From NCBI GenBank assembly GCA_964036295.1, contig OZ038469.1, positions 16,487,591-16,551,590 of the forward strand: a DNA stretch of 64,000 nucleotides, in the 5' to 3' direction. The translations under genes and the position numbers were made by a program. Numbering within the stretch: position 1 is the first letter of the stretch; every line of letters begins with the position of its first letter. Positions 52,508 through 64,000 of this stretch are shown in pieces. Source of the stretch: Plumapathes pennacea. Its lineage: Eukaryota; Cnidaria; Anthozoa; Antipatharia; Myriopathidae. The notes under the pieces are model-generated. The model saw only the letters and a list, made by a program, of their open reading frames with translations, did not search any database and was not told the origin of the DNA.

Positions 52508-53763
52508 TTATCGACATCCGCATCCGTCCACGACCATATCTTGATAATTCTTTAGGATGACTTTACTGTGGCCGTCTAGGTACAGCATGCTGATAGACGT
52601 TAATCCAGTGGGGACGCAGCAAGCCTTAGGGGCCGCGTTTGGCTGTACGCTGTTGACCAGATTCTGCACTATGGCGTGATTTGTCGCGTTCATGTGATTT
52701 GTCAACGGAAAGGGACACGTCCCTTTGCAAAAGTATGCCTGGTAACCTGGCGGGGCCACGATCCAATCATCCCAACCGACGTCTTTGAAATCGACATAGA
52801 GCTTGTGCCGCTTGCACATGTGTTGTTTTGGCGCCTTCTGAGCGCTGCGGGCGACTGTTCTCTTTCGTCGCACATGCGTGTGTCGGGTCTCATCATGCGC
52901 GAACATGACCAGAAGGGGCCGTCTGTCGTGCCATTCCTGGTGGTCGATCGAGCCATTTTTGTCGAGGTACAGGACAGAACTGTTAATGCGCTGGCCGTCC
53001 TTCGTGACGAGGTCCACTTCGAGACCGTAATTTTCAGTCGGGTGCGTGAGCCAGTGTTGAACGGCGGATCTGACATCGAATGTCAACCATCCATTACAGC
53101 TTGCATTGACAAGTTTCGTGTGAATTAGTCTGGTGAACGCGGGCGACGTCCCCTGGACGGGTCGCAGCACTTGATGAATGCTCACACGGTGTGGAGTTTC
53201 GGATTCGCTAGAATATTTGTCCTTCCATAAACGAAACTCCGCGCCAGTGACTTCTTCGTGCTTCGGCAGTGTCACATCAAAGGACAATCTCCATTTATTG
53301 TGGAGGTCTGGAAATTTCACGATCTCGTCTTCTACGGAGGAGAAAGGATAGAAGAAAACAAAAAACATTGTAAGAGTTTGCTTGTGTGACTTTTCACTAC
53401 AGGCTTGGCGGCGAGGAAAGTGCATCACGATGACGTACCTTTGTGAAAGCTTCCCCTGACTGTATTCGCATCTGTCCACAATCCATTGAACCTGAACTTG
53501 GTTGATATCCAGTCTGGGTGGTGCGCGTGGCTCTCGAACAGATCCTTCATGTACTGTGGCACTCTGATTGACTTACTTGGATTTGGACGGGAGTCGAGAC
53601 CAAGTGTTTTCAGCATAGTTCGTTCGACTGCTTTGAACAGGTTAGCATCCTTCACTCCTGGGGGAACTTTTTCCGAGGGTTTACTTGCATCAAGGTACAA
53701 GGCATTTGCGCACAGGAATCTTACAGCCGCACCGAGCAGGATATAGCCAAGTCTCCAGTTCAT
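52508..53763 (-). CDS. bmp2/4: BMP2/4 (Dpp-type) TGF-beta family ligand
   Basis: Exons 53763-53439 and 53331-52508 on the minus strand join at CACAAAG|gtacgt and cctccgtag|AAGAC, phase 1, intron 107 bp. Product 382 residues. A signal peptide spans about 1-22 ([21 protein letters not shown]). The prodomain runs to a furin site RRKR at 263-266, leaving a 116-residue mature ligand. The mature part has the seven cystine-knot cysteines (Cys281, then CKGTC, ACC and CGCR end) and family blocks such as [32 protein letters not shown] and KNYQDMVV. These identify the BMP2/4 subgroup rather than BMP5-8. A secreted, dimeric morphogen acting through type I/II receptors and Smad1/5 is expected; in anthozoans BMP2/4 patterns the directive axis. 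A prodomain intron also occurs in vertebrate BMP2 and BMP4. The pyrimidine-rich cccaacag 31 bases before the ATG suggests a 5'-UTR intron. Confidence 0.97.
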
Positions 53764-54440
53764 GATTTCTTCAAATTAAAGGCAGAAACGTCCTGTTGGG
53801 AAAATCTGAGGTTAATTTCGAGTATTTGGTTACGTCTTTGAATCCAGCCTGTTGAAAGATGACATTTTGCTCTGAATCTTTCTAGAAATGGTACGTTGCA
53901 ACAGGATGTAAACCTACGCTTCTCATTTTAAATGGCTCATTCCAACCTCGTGCCGCTTTTCACGCACTGCCGAAACACCCCGCAGCAATCTGCGATATAC
54001 GAGGACTGCCGAAACCTTTCCTTATATTGAATCTCAGCGTGAAAATTAAATGACTGCGTATCACTTTATGATATTGTTCACACCAACCGTGATAAACAAT
54101 TCGTGCCACAGTATGGCGTTGTTGACTAATTTTCGCACTGCTCAACACCTTCGATTGTGCACGTAGATCGAAAGCGATTACTAAATTGCGAAGCAGTCAA
54201 GGACTCCATGGGATTCCACTAAACAAAGGCGTTTAGATTGTATGTTGCTGACACCGGCAACAAAGGTCGTGTTCAGACATCCCTAGAGATATAACGACAT
54301 ATAGAGACGATAGTTCACCTGGTTAAGAAGCACACCTGTATGAATAATTAGCCTATCGATGTCGGTAGCGGATCGCAGTGGTTATCCAAACTTATAAACA
54401 CTTACACAAAAAGAATAAGCGTAAGGACTCTGCAGGAGGT

Positions 54441-54451
54441 CTATTTATATA
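54441..54451 (-). promoter_or_regulatory. Candidate TATA box for BMP2/4
   Basis: On the minus strand TATATAAATAG lies about 680 bp upstream of the BMP2/4 ATG. With a spliced 5' leader (acceptor near 53794) the start would be near 54415. No other TATA-like element fits better in this flank. Confidence 0.45.
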
Positions 54452-57400
54452 CCACCCAGCGGATGTTGTCCAATAACTGCGCACGGCTATTAAAAACGAA
54501 TTAAAACGGTTCTAAAGAACCGCGAGATCTGCAAAGCAAACGGTAAAACAATCACCAAGCATTTATGTTGTGCCAGCCTGAAAATAGGACCAAATCCCCA
54601 CCTTCTATAAATAGACAAGATTCAGCAGAGTGTAAAGAAACCCTCTCTGATGGCAAGGTGTTCAGAGCCAGACGAGGCAAGGCAACGAGAAACTCAGTCA
54701 CGGTTAATGACGCTAAGGGTATCAGTTTTCCAAAGGAAAAAGCGAATAAAACCGTTAAAAGGGCCAATCTTTGATCTTATTAAGCTCTTCTGTGGTATAC
54801 AAGAGGTTGACGTTGGATTATTTCTGATCATTTCCTGCGCATCGCGTGCTCGTGTCTCTGTCCAGCCGCCGGTATTTTTCTGCACTTTTTCTGCAGTTTA
54901 TTTTGACCGACTTTTCTAAACTGCTGTTGCGTTGCAAACCCCCTTTCTTGGAACACTCAATTTGTTTAGTAAAACTGGATTTAAAATCAGCGTGAGCTAC
55001 TCGAGACTCAAAGCTATATTGGTTTTAAGTGCCGACACTTTAAAATCATCTCCTTGCTAATGCTTTTTTGCGTTATCTTATTTTCTAGGAGAGAGCTGAG
55101 AGATCATTGATTAGATTATCACGCAAGATTATCACGAGATTCAGGTGGGCATCGATTGCTACAAAGTTATCTTCGTATTGTGGTTAAAAGGGAGCAATTT
55201 CTTGCGCCCATTGATGACAGCTTAATTGACCATATGAGTGTTTAGTAAAAAAAACTTAGTATCCTAAAAAAATCCTTCTGGAGAAACTGTGCTAATATCA
55301 TTAACATCAATCGTGCAGAGGTTTGAAAACCACCGCAGTCACACGAGAAATACATCGCTCTATCAGACAAACTCACACGTACACGGAATGCACAACTTAA
55401 AACTTAGTACACTAACATTGCGCGCCGACTTATCCGAGGTGCCATTGACAATGTTTGTTACTGGCATTCTACGACATAATTGATATGCGAGTGTGCCGGA
55501 AAAAAAAAAAAAAAAAAAAAAACAGCATTGCGTGTGAAAAGAATAGCCAAAACGAGAAAGAATGTACTTAATATATTTAAAAAATACAAATACTCAGAGC
55601 TTGTTCACCCACGCGAAGGCCGGAAACCTGAATGTCGAAAGTGAAAGAGTCAAGAGTCTCGCTTTGCGCTCAGCTCATGCGAAGGCCATGCAGTTGAAGC
55701 AGCACTGATTCTGTCGAGTGGCCGCCATCACCATGCAACATCACCTCATGTCACGTCGACTTACGATGTGGACGAGAACCAAGATTGTTCTGACGCAGAT
55801 GAGCAATATAAGTACTGCACGACTCAGTAGAAATTTCCGTCAGATGCAGTAAGAAGAAGTGCGATTTTTTTAGGCCAAGGACTAAGAATGAATTATGTGT
55901 CGGGAAGATACAAACACTGAATTAGATTCGTTTCACGATCAGACGTCTTCCTCTGGTGATATCACGAGAAGGAAGCGAGGCGGTTTCACTTTTGACCCAC
56001 GAGACATGTGCTGTTCAAGTACCGGTGTTGAAGGAATTTCATGAGCGAGAAACGTTTCCTGTACATGCAGAAGAACGGGTTGTGTGTTTCCTGACAATAA
56101 ATGACATCAGAACATTACGTGTATGGCAAATCGCCAACTATTCCTGACGGAAATGGCGAAGAACACGGAAAAACTGGTGCACATGAAATTCTGAGAAAAA
56201 AAAGGATGATTCCTGTTACTTTTTTTTCTCTTTACAGAAAAATGCCATTGGCATAATAGCGCCATCATGCACTAACACAGCTTGTGCGGAATGCTTCCAA
56301 ACTCAAACGCACGAATTTTCTCAGTGACTAAACGGTTTGTACAAATGGAAAAATCAAGTGTTGGTTTCGGGTAAACGATTTGTTAGAACTGAGAACTAGA
56401 ACTAAAGGTTCCTAAAAGTACAAGATTTTTGAACGGAAAAACGGTGTTTAATTTCATACAGAAAAACGTGCTCAGTTTTATTCTGAAAAATACGTTTAGA
56501 TCTCGGATATGAGAATAAATCAATAAATGGGTTACCACCATTGAAATGCTTCATAATTAGATTACAGCTAACTAGAGGTGAAATCAGAAAAACGAAGATG
56601 CTTTGTTTATAGTGACACACGTCTCCCAGGTTGACGGACATCGAAGGACTTTCGCGTAAACTAAAACGACTGTCGTAAGAGTTCGTGCTCGCGCTGTCTC
56701 GCCTTCTCTTGCACCGCAACAACGTCATGTTAGGATCGTAAGCACTTGACGGTCAGATTTATCTACAAGACAGTTTCCACGTTTGCTACACGACTAGTTG
56801 TCTAAACAAGTGTCCAATTTACCTTTTTCTTTGCAGCCGAGCAGTTTGGTTCGTCCATTCGTCAATTCCCCAGGCTCGACTTTCTTTTTTTTTTTGATAT
56901 TCAAAAGAAGCCGTGAACAAAGGGGTTAACTTTCAATTATACAACACAAATACGACTCCCCCAGAAAGATGTCACTTTAAACGAGTGTGAACAATTGCGG
57001 TAAAGTCAAATCTTTACACACACTGAGCACATAGCAAAGATCTTTTAATTAAGACCACCGATTTGTCATTGAAGCCTTTCATAACAATTAGCATGCATAA
57101 TTGTGCTTCAAGGTCAAAAAGATGCGTATAAATTACATATTGTGTCTCGTGCTAAATATTGTAGTCAAGAAAAAAACTTTAAATTAAACTTCTTCTAAAC
57201 GGTTTTGCCTAAGGCAATAAAAAGAAACAATAACATACTATTTATCGTGTAATGATAACAAGGCTTTCAGACAACAGTAAACGCATGCTTAGGGTGGGAC
57301 CAACGGACTTCAAGAGCATCCTGGGACAATATATTGACACGTACGGAAAAAACGAGTCCGCAAGAATTCCCGCGCACGAAACAGAATAAGATAAACATGC

Positions 57401-60400
57401 ACGCGAAAATACGATGAAAGAATTTTTGATTTTCGACAAGGTGTAATAGGGCGTGGTTGGCTGTTATAGCTGTCTCTCTCGCATGTGGACGCGTGGTGAC
57501 GATCTGAGTAACGGTTGAATAAGTTATTAAATATCTGACTGAAACTGATGTTACTGAGCCGGCTACACTGTTTCTGGCCCGTATCGTAGTGGCGCACTTC
57601 AGCGCTTGTCACGGACTGGCATTTTCTAAGAGCGACCAAAGATACTACTCGGAGATGATAAGGATAGTCATAGCCGTAATAATCAAGTATAGTCCCTTGG
57701 GACAAACACAAGGCATGAAAGTAGTCACCCGATTAAAACGACGTGAAGTTAGTATTGAGTTTACCGTGGTCTTACTTGAATACCTGTGGTCACAAATTTT
57801 GTCAGCCCAAGAGCACCGAGTCCCTTTCAGTGGAACACGCTTGATTGCTTGTCGACTACAGGTGCAAAGTTTGCGCTTTAGACAGAGTCTATTTTTGTGT
57901 CCTGGTGTATAATCAGTAAAGTTGTCACTTCAGGAGAGTGACACTGAAATGTGGATGGCTTTTTTTTCACAAGCCTCGGCAGAAACGAATTGCGAGAATT
58001 TCCGTGGACCAGTGAATATCAGGTCTAATTGACTTTAGAAATGATCCAGTAATCCGACCACTACACCCAGAACGTCTACAAAGACGCAGACTTAAACCAA
58101 TGTAATATACAGCCAGCCAATATATAAGCATTAATGTCACTTGCAAAAAGACAGGTTTCTGGCCAGTTAAGCTCTTCAAACAGGCCCAGTTTTGTCTCCG
58201 CCATATATATTGTGCTTCGTTAACAGCTAACTGTCTCTTTTGTATTTAGTTTTGGAACTTTCTACTTTCTGATATTCTTTAATATTTTATTTTATCGATC
58301 TCTGATAACCCTGGTTTGATGTTAAGACAGATACAATTTTTTCCTCTTGTCGTTGCTGTTTACTTGTTTTGCTGTTAGGCTTCGTTAAATCTTCTGTCCT
58401 TGTTCTGTTCCTTCTTCCTCATCTATTCTCGAGTTTCTTGTTTAATTTATAAACTGTCTCTTTCTTTTTCTGTGTATACATTATTCTTTGCTTCGTCTTT
58501 TTCCCATTTGTCTGTCCCAATTATATTGGTTAAATATTATATTTACGGTATATTATCTTAGTCCTGTATTGCACCATTTAGTATGTGATATTGTATTTTG
58601 TATTGTGTTTATAAACTTTGTTGAACAGTCGTTATGTTTCACTTCATATATATATATTTTTAGCTTCTGTGCTATCTGTATCCTGTGCTTTTTTTTTCTG
58701 ATGTATTTTTCTTATCCAATGCTAGCGACAGGTGACGGTCCTACGTCATGTAACTCCCCACCGATTGATGGCTCACAGTATTGGGACCCCAAACTTGAGG
58801 TAAAAAAATGTTGCTCGTTACAAGAAATAACTTCTTCATAATACGTGAACTTTTCCTTGAATGACTTCGACGATTCCTCGAGAGACAAAAACAGGAAGGG
58901 AAGGGCCCTGTAAAACGCCAAAACATTTCACATAACGAAGTCAACCTGCTAACACTATGACGACACAACGGAAGTCCTCCCGATTCGACTGTCGTTCAAG
59001 TACTTCCTTTGAAAATAAGGCTGCTTCCGTCTGTCACTTCAGTTTGAGCAATTGACTTTGTCAGTCAATCGAACCGTCATGTAGGCAACGCGTGTTGACT
59101 TAGATGATACGATAGGGTAAATAAGTGTTTATGTTTGAATAAAATGCACATTAGCAGCGCTTTTATTATGCACTGTAATGTATATGCAGCACATATGGTA
59201 ATCTACGCTCCTTAAGATAGTAACATCGAGCTAAGAAAAAGACATGCTTTGCACGTTTTGCGGTAAAGTGAAATGTTGTTTCCAGGCCGATATCAGTGTA
59301 GGGACTCCTCTATATCTCTACAGAGCAACTCTTTGCGTTCCGTCACGGGACAGTTCCTAATGAGGCCGCATTCGTAGGCAATTAAATTAAATTTACACAG
59401 TAGTTAAATTTAGTTTGGGTTGACAGGCACAAGTGAACTTGAAGACTTTGGCTTTGTTACCTCACTCCTGCCACATATCTAAGTTTGGGACACTGAGCCA
59501 AAATGATCCTGCAAGTTGCGGCTAATTTAGATTCACATCGGGGATGTATGATAAAAGACCAAAACACACAAGTAATTGCGTTAATTCACGGACTTAATTG
59601 ACTATTGCGACGTGTGGGGGCAAACTGTATTCGTGTGTCCCAGCCGGCCTTCTCAGCATTGAACTACAAGTCATGGATTGCTTTCTGTGGAAAATACTTA
59701 TCACTATTTGACTAATTTATGTATTCAGAAGGCGTAGATAGATTTTGGCCGAAATGAACCGGAAGGAGGAGCCGAATTGCTTAGATGAAGGCAGGAAAAA
59801 AGGACAAATAGCTCTGCGGGTGGCTGTCATTGCGATTCTACCATCTAATCCAACATGTGTCAAAAAATTCACTAAAGAAGTTGTCTATGTCTTGGAATAC
59901 GAAATTTAGACGTACTGAAAGAAGCCTGGCTTCCTGGCTTTCCCAAGGAACTGGCTTATTTCTCGAAACTGTTACATTCGCGCCGACTCACTGAGGTAGG
60001 AAGGTAAAGTTTTGACTCACCTTTTAGCAACGGTTGTCACTGAAGGGCGTTAAAAACCGATCTTTGGGAAGTAGACGTGCGTACTTGCTTACGAAAAAAC
60101 TCGGCGGTAGATCGTGCAACAGCGATTTTTTACTTCTCGAGTGAAATCGCGCACGTCATGTAGGGAGATCAGCATCCGTGTGAGGACATGAACCAAGTGT
60201 GTGCCCACAACTCTGTGGTGTCACACTTTATATATTCAGTGTCATTAATCAGTTTGACGTCTATTGTGTTGTTGACATTGAAAGCCAAAGAGCGGAGAGG
60301 CCAATAAGTCGCGAAAGGATTGAAGAGTAAGAGCATTTCAATATTGTCGCTGAGTGCCTGGTTACTGCTCATGCAATAAGAAGTTTTTTTTTTACGCGGA

Positions 60401-63400
60401 GATCAACAACTGTTTACGACGTAGCTAAGTTGAGGTTGCTCCATTGCAATAGTGTACTTTGCTTGATCGATTTCAAAGCTGATGCAACTAGAGAAACCAT
60501 TTATCATTGCAAAAAATAACTACGCTTCTGTGGCGAACCCGCCCCAAGTGACCTGGCAAGAATATCGGTTATAAGTGAACCAAGTGAGTTTTCTTTTATC
60601 TTTACAAGATCTCTATGAAATATATACTGTCTTGCTCCTGCCATGCGGAAACTTAATGGACAGACCACGCAACACAGGCCATACTACTTCCTTGTATTCA
60701 TCAGTGGTGGTGTGTATGTGAAAAGCATCACCATTAAAAAGCAAAAGAAACATTATAGACATTTTAGCCGAGTCCCGGCCCGCAAACGATGTTTACATCT
60801 ATAAAAAATAAATCATTTTTTGTCGGTTTTGTCTGTTCAGGGAAAAAAAATGCATTTTACGTCTGATCCAAGTCATTTATCAGCACTTCAGATGGGATTG
60901 GAATTTCGAGCGGTATGTGTAATTGCCTGGCCGTATCTTTTAATAAGCGTTCTTGAAAATAATTACGCAAAAAACGGGCGATATAATCGATTTCGTGGCT
61001 TTTGGTTTTGGTACGCCACTTAGTTATAACGCACTTCAAGCTTAACTAAGAATAGATACTGTTTTTAGCACGCAAGCCACGTTTGTCAAATCCACTTTCA
61101 GTCATCACAAAAGGGCCACAAGTCTTGCTTGTTGTGTTCGCTGTCACAATCAACGCAGAAAAAAGCTGTGCTGGGCATGTGATGGGTTGTAAATATCTTA
61201 ATATCATATCCGAGATATTTTACGTGAGAAAACTGAAATCAAAACAACACGCGCAGTAATGGCACGTTACTAATATCAAGACGACATGCGAAACACGTTT
61301 GTGGTCCAGAAGCGAGTGCATTGAACTTCACTTTATGATAAAGTGAAAATCTCTTCCAGGTGTTTGTTAGGAACTCCTCTAAAGAACATACTATAGAGAG
61401 TGCATGCGTGAAATAGAGGAAAATGATATCTGAAAACGTTTTTTAACGAAGATGAATGAAATCTCAGTCAGTATACACAAACAGCTATGCGATGAAACCA
61501 CACACCCAGGGGGCATATTAATGAAGAGGGTACAACATACGACAATTTGCCACTGTGCTACCGTCACTGATATTAAGGCACTTGAGTTATTTACTTTAGG
61601 ACTGGCTTTGTTTCAGATTTAACACGCGTAAGTTGAATGAGCTCTTGTGATTTTGGAGGCGTGGCAAGCCGGCCGTAGAATGGGGCAGATCACTCGGGCA
61701 AGTGACAAGCCCCTCGCCTGCGATTCGCCAATCGGAAACGCATAGTTTAGATGCCTTTGCCGTGCAAAAGCAACCTCGTTTGTAATACTCAAGGACAGAC
61801 CGGATTATTATGGATATGCTTGTTGCAGGAAACGGAAAAGTAACACGTAAAAATGATTTAGTTTTTTAATCAAATAGCAATAAATTATTAGGTAACGTTT
61901 ATGTGAATCAAGAAAGCATGGAGCAGCTTTTTTTCCTCGGATGTGAGTGTCAATTTTTTTAGCCAATTTCTTTTCTGCTACTTTTTTTAACTCCATTTTT
62001 CTCTGTTCAAATCAAACTTAACATAACATGGATTCCGATTCCGTTTAACAAAAACTCTGAACACTGCTACTAGAATGTACTCATTGAGAGGTTTCATTTG
62101 AGTGGTCACACTTTTAAGTTTAAATTGACTGTTCAGGAGTTGGAAGTGAACGTATTGTTCGAATGTACTCATTGAGAGCTTCTATTTGAGTGGTCACACC
62201 TTTAGGTTTCATTTGGAATGTATACTTATTGAGAACTTTCATTCAGTTGAGTGGCCACATCTTTGCTAGGTTTCATTTGACAGTTCAGGAGTCAACATCT
62301 CTCGCGCTAGTTTCTGAGACTTTTTGTCTGTTCCTTCGATGACAGAAATAAATATATAAATAAAAAACACGTGGAAATATTCGCATCGCTCGCGCGTCCG
62401 ATGTAAAAGTGCTAACGGGCGGAAATCCCGAAGATGTGAACGTATGTGATAATCGAGAAGTTAGCGAGTCGTTCAATGCAACGTGTTTAATAAGGACGAC
62501 AAAACATGTACTGCAACGAGAGCGCAAACAACAGCTCTTATTTCAATGGGGCCGACACTTGTGTTTTTGCCATGCAAGTTTTGGGTGTTAAGACATCTTT
62601 TTAGATTTGAAAGGTGACTCGCCTTTGGGCCCATTGAGCTTAAAACAAACCAACTGGTTTGAGCCAACAAGTCGGTAGATTCTAATTTTGTCCATAACTT
62701 CGCAGTTTCACGAATGCCCCAAAATCGAAGTCTTGACTCATGATATCTCATGTCATTGTGTTAACAGTTGTTGCCTAATTACACGAGTTCCTTGGACGAG
62801 CTCTACTGAATCCCTAAAACAAATGCGTAAAGAACACAGCTTCCTTTACCAGAGTTGAGTAGGTTGTTCAGATGAAAGATGATTGGATTCTCGCGACAAA
62901 ACTCACACATGGTCCTTTCGAATTGTTGGGAAAATCGAACATTACTCGTACTCTGGCCCTTTCACTTTGACCTTTCCCTTTGTTGGATTTTTCCTACGGA
63001 ATGTACATTGGACTGTTGATCGGGCTTGATTTACTCAATATCAGGAAAGACCCCAGACCGTAATATGGCGGAAGGCCACGTTAAACATTGAAAGAAAGTT
63101 AAACATTGCACCTGTGGCTGATTCTGGAATTTTCTTGTATATTGCTTGTACTTCTGCATCAAACAGAACAGACCCGTTGTACTGAGCTCTTTGTGCATCT
63201 TGCATGCGTGGTGTATCCGATAATGATTGTACGGAAGGAGATAATTAATAAATCGAACGCCCGTAACACGTCGAAAAGATTAGTCGTGAATTGAAAACTG
63301 ATAAGTCCACAATGGAACTGAATCAGATACACATCTTCATTAGATATGTATCTATAATATGCAGAGCTATAGTAATACAGTTTCCGGCCTTTTTGGGGCT

Positions 63401-64000
63401 CTTCTTTTCGAGCTCTTTAGCAGCTGTCATTAGAAAAGGCGGACGCTTCTAAATATTTCCGTCTCTTCACGGAACATTCCACAAGGTAGTTGCTTGTGCT
63501 GCTGCCTGTAGATCTGCGGCCACTTTAACACTGCGTTGAGCGATCAGTTCGTTTCCGTGAGACATCTTACATGGGCAATCTCGGTAAAGTGGTCTAATTT
63601 AACACAGCTGTACAAGCTTCTGTTAGACAGCCACTCGTTTACAAGAAAAAAATAGTAGAAAATTGATTGAGAAGCGACGTTATTTTTTGCATTCGGCATG
63701 TATAGTTGAAAAGGTCAAGAGAGACTTGGTGAAACCGTTATTGCGAAGATATAAAACTTATGTTTTTGCCCTCCAAAGCGTGTACATACTTCTAAAGAGG
63801 AAAATGGATCAACTATCTTTTAAGATCTCTGAAACGTTATAAACTACAAACTACAATAAAAGTAATGAGGTAAAACATAATCACGTCTTCAGTCTGTTAA
63901 ACGAATGAGAAACTTCTTGTGGCCCCCAGTTGAGACTGATATTAATAACAACATAACTCCACGTTCGTTGACTTGACCCCGATCAGTGCCACAACAGCGT
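54452..64000. other. 9.5 kb upstream of BMP2/4, no gene recognised
   Basis: I find no exon with known motifs on either strand. The open frames are short, many lacking ATG starts. The stretch has a 23-base A run (55500-55522), a TATAAATAG on the plus strand at 54606-54614 with no gene attached, and a dispersed repeat at 62073-62292. Its position upstream of a developmental gene makes enhancers plausible, but none can be named from sequence alone. Confidence 0.5.
62073..62292. repeat. Tandem copies of the AGTGGTCACA repeat
   Basis: Three diverged copies start near 62073, 62161 and 62215. Each has GAATGTACTCATTGAGAG or a variant, then TTTGAGTGGTCACAC, TTTAGGTTTCATTTG and, in two, GTTCAGGAGT. 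A relic of the same sequence is at 48029-48072, so this is an interspersed family rather than a purely local repeat. Confidence 0.75.

Noticed and set aside
54606-54614. TATAAATAG on the plus strand
   Set aside because: No exon with support follows on the plus strand, so it is not called as a promoter.
57310-57711. Minus-strand ORF of 133 codons
   Set aside because: No recognisable domain, no splice partner, no promoter; consistent with a chance open frame.
58712-58841. Segment reading like a short conserved peptide (ATGDGPTSCNSPP)
   Set aside because: I could not link it to any family, the upstream frame is T-rich filler and there is no convincing exon boundary.

Overview
The window is eukaryotic nuclear DNA. 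Its genes have GT-AG introns, TATA-type promoters and AATAAA signals, and intergenic space is long and AT-rich. The gene set (a BMP2/4 ligand, ubiquitin-S27a fusion, CaMKII-like kinases, F-box/WD40 protein) is metazoan. Short introns, MITE-like elements and a diverged BMP2/4 suggest an invertebrate, most likely an anthozoan cnidarian such as a coral or sea anemone. That placement is inference; no species marker is visible.

Layout. 1-11324: right part of a tandem satellite, about 50 monomers of 224-226 bp, each with a roughly 70 bp imperfect hairpin. Inside it 11 monomers form a 2479 bp higher-order repeat (two full copies and a nearly full third). 11325-15006: no gene; short repeats and a 61 bp x3 minisatellite. 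15007-17490: a two-exon gene for a secreted four-repeat protein with one in-frame TAA. 17715-18892: a second, more diverged island of the same satellite. 19312-37069: three paralogous two-exon CaMK-like kinase genes (minus, plus, minus), all with one phase-0 intron at the same codon, with RPS27A (minus, four coding exons) between the second and third. A nested MITE lies at 22166-22913. 39805-46727: a 20-exon gene (minus) for a 900-residue F-box/WD40 protein with an RFX-type X-box just upstream. 52508-53763: a two-exon BMP2/4 gene (minus) with a TATA box at 54441. 54452-64000: no gene recognised.

The genes do not form one pathway. The only clear local relationship is the kinase family, which arose by duplication. 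All exon models were built by hand from splice signals, reading-frame continuity and family motifs. Coding lengths are multiples of three in every model. The kinase, RPS27A and BMP models are firm. The F-box model has one uncertain junction (exon 1 to exon 2).
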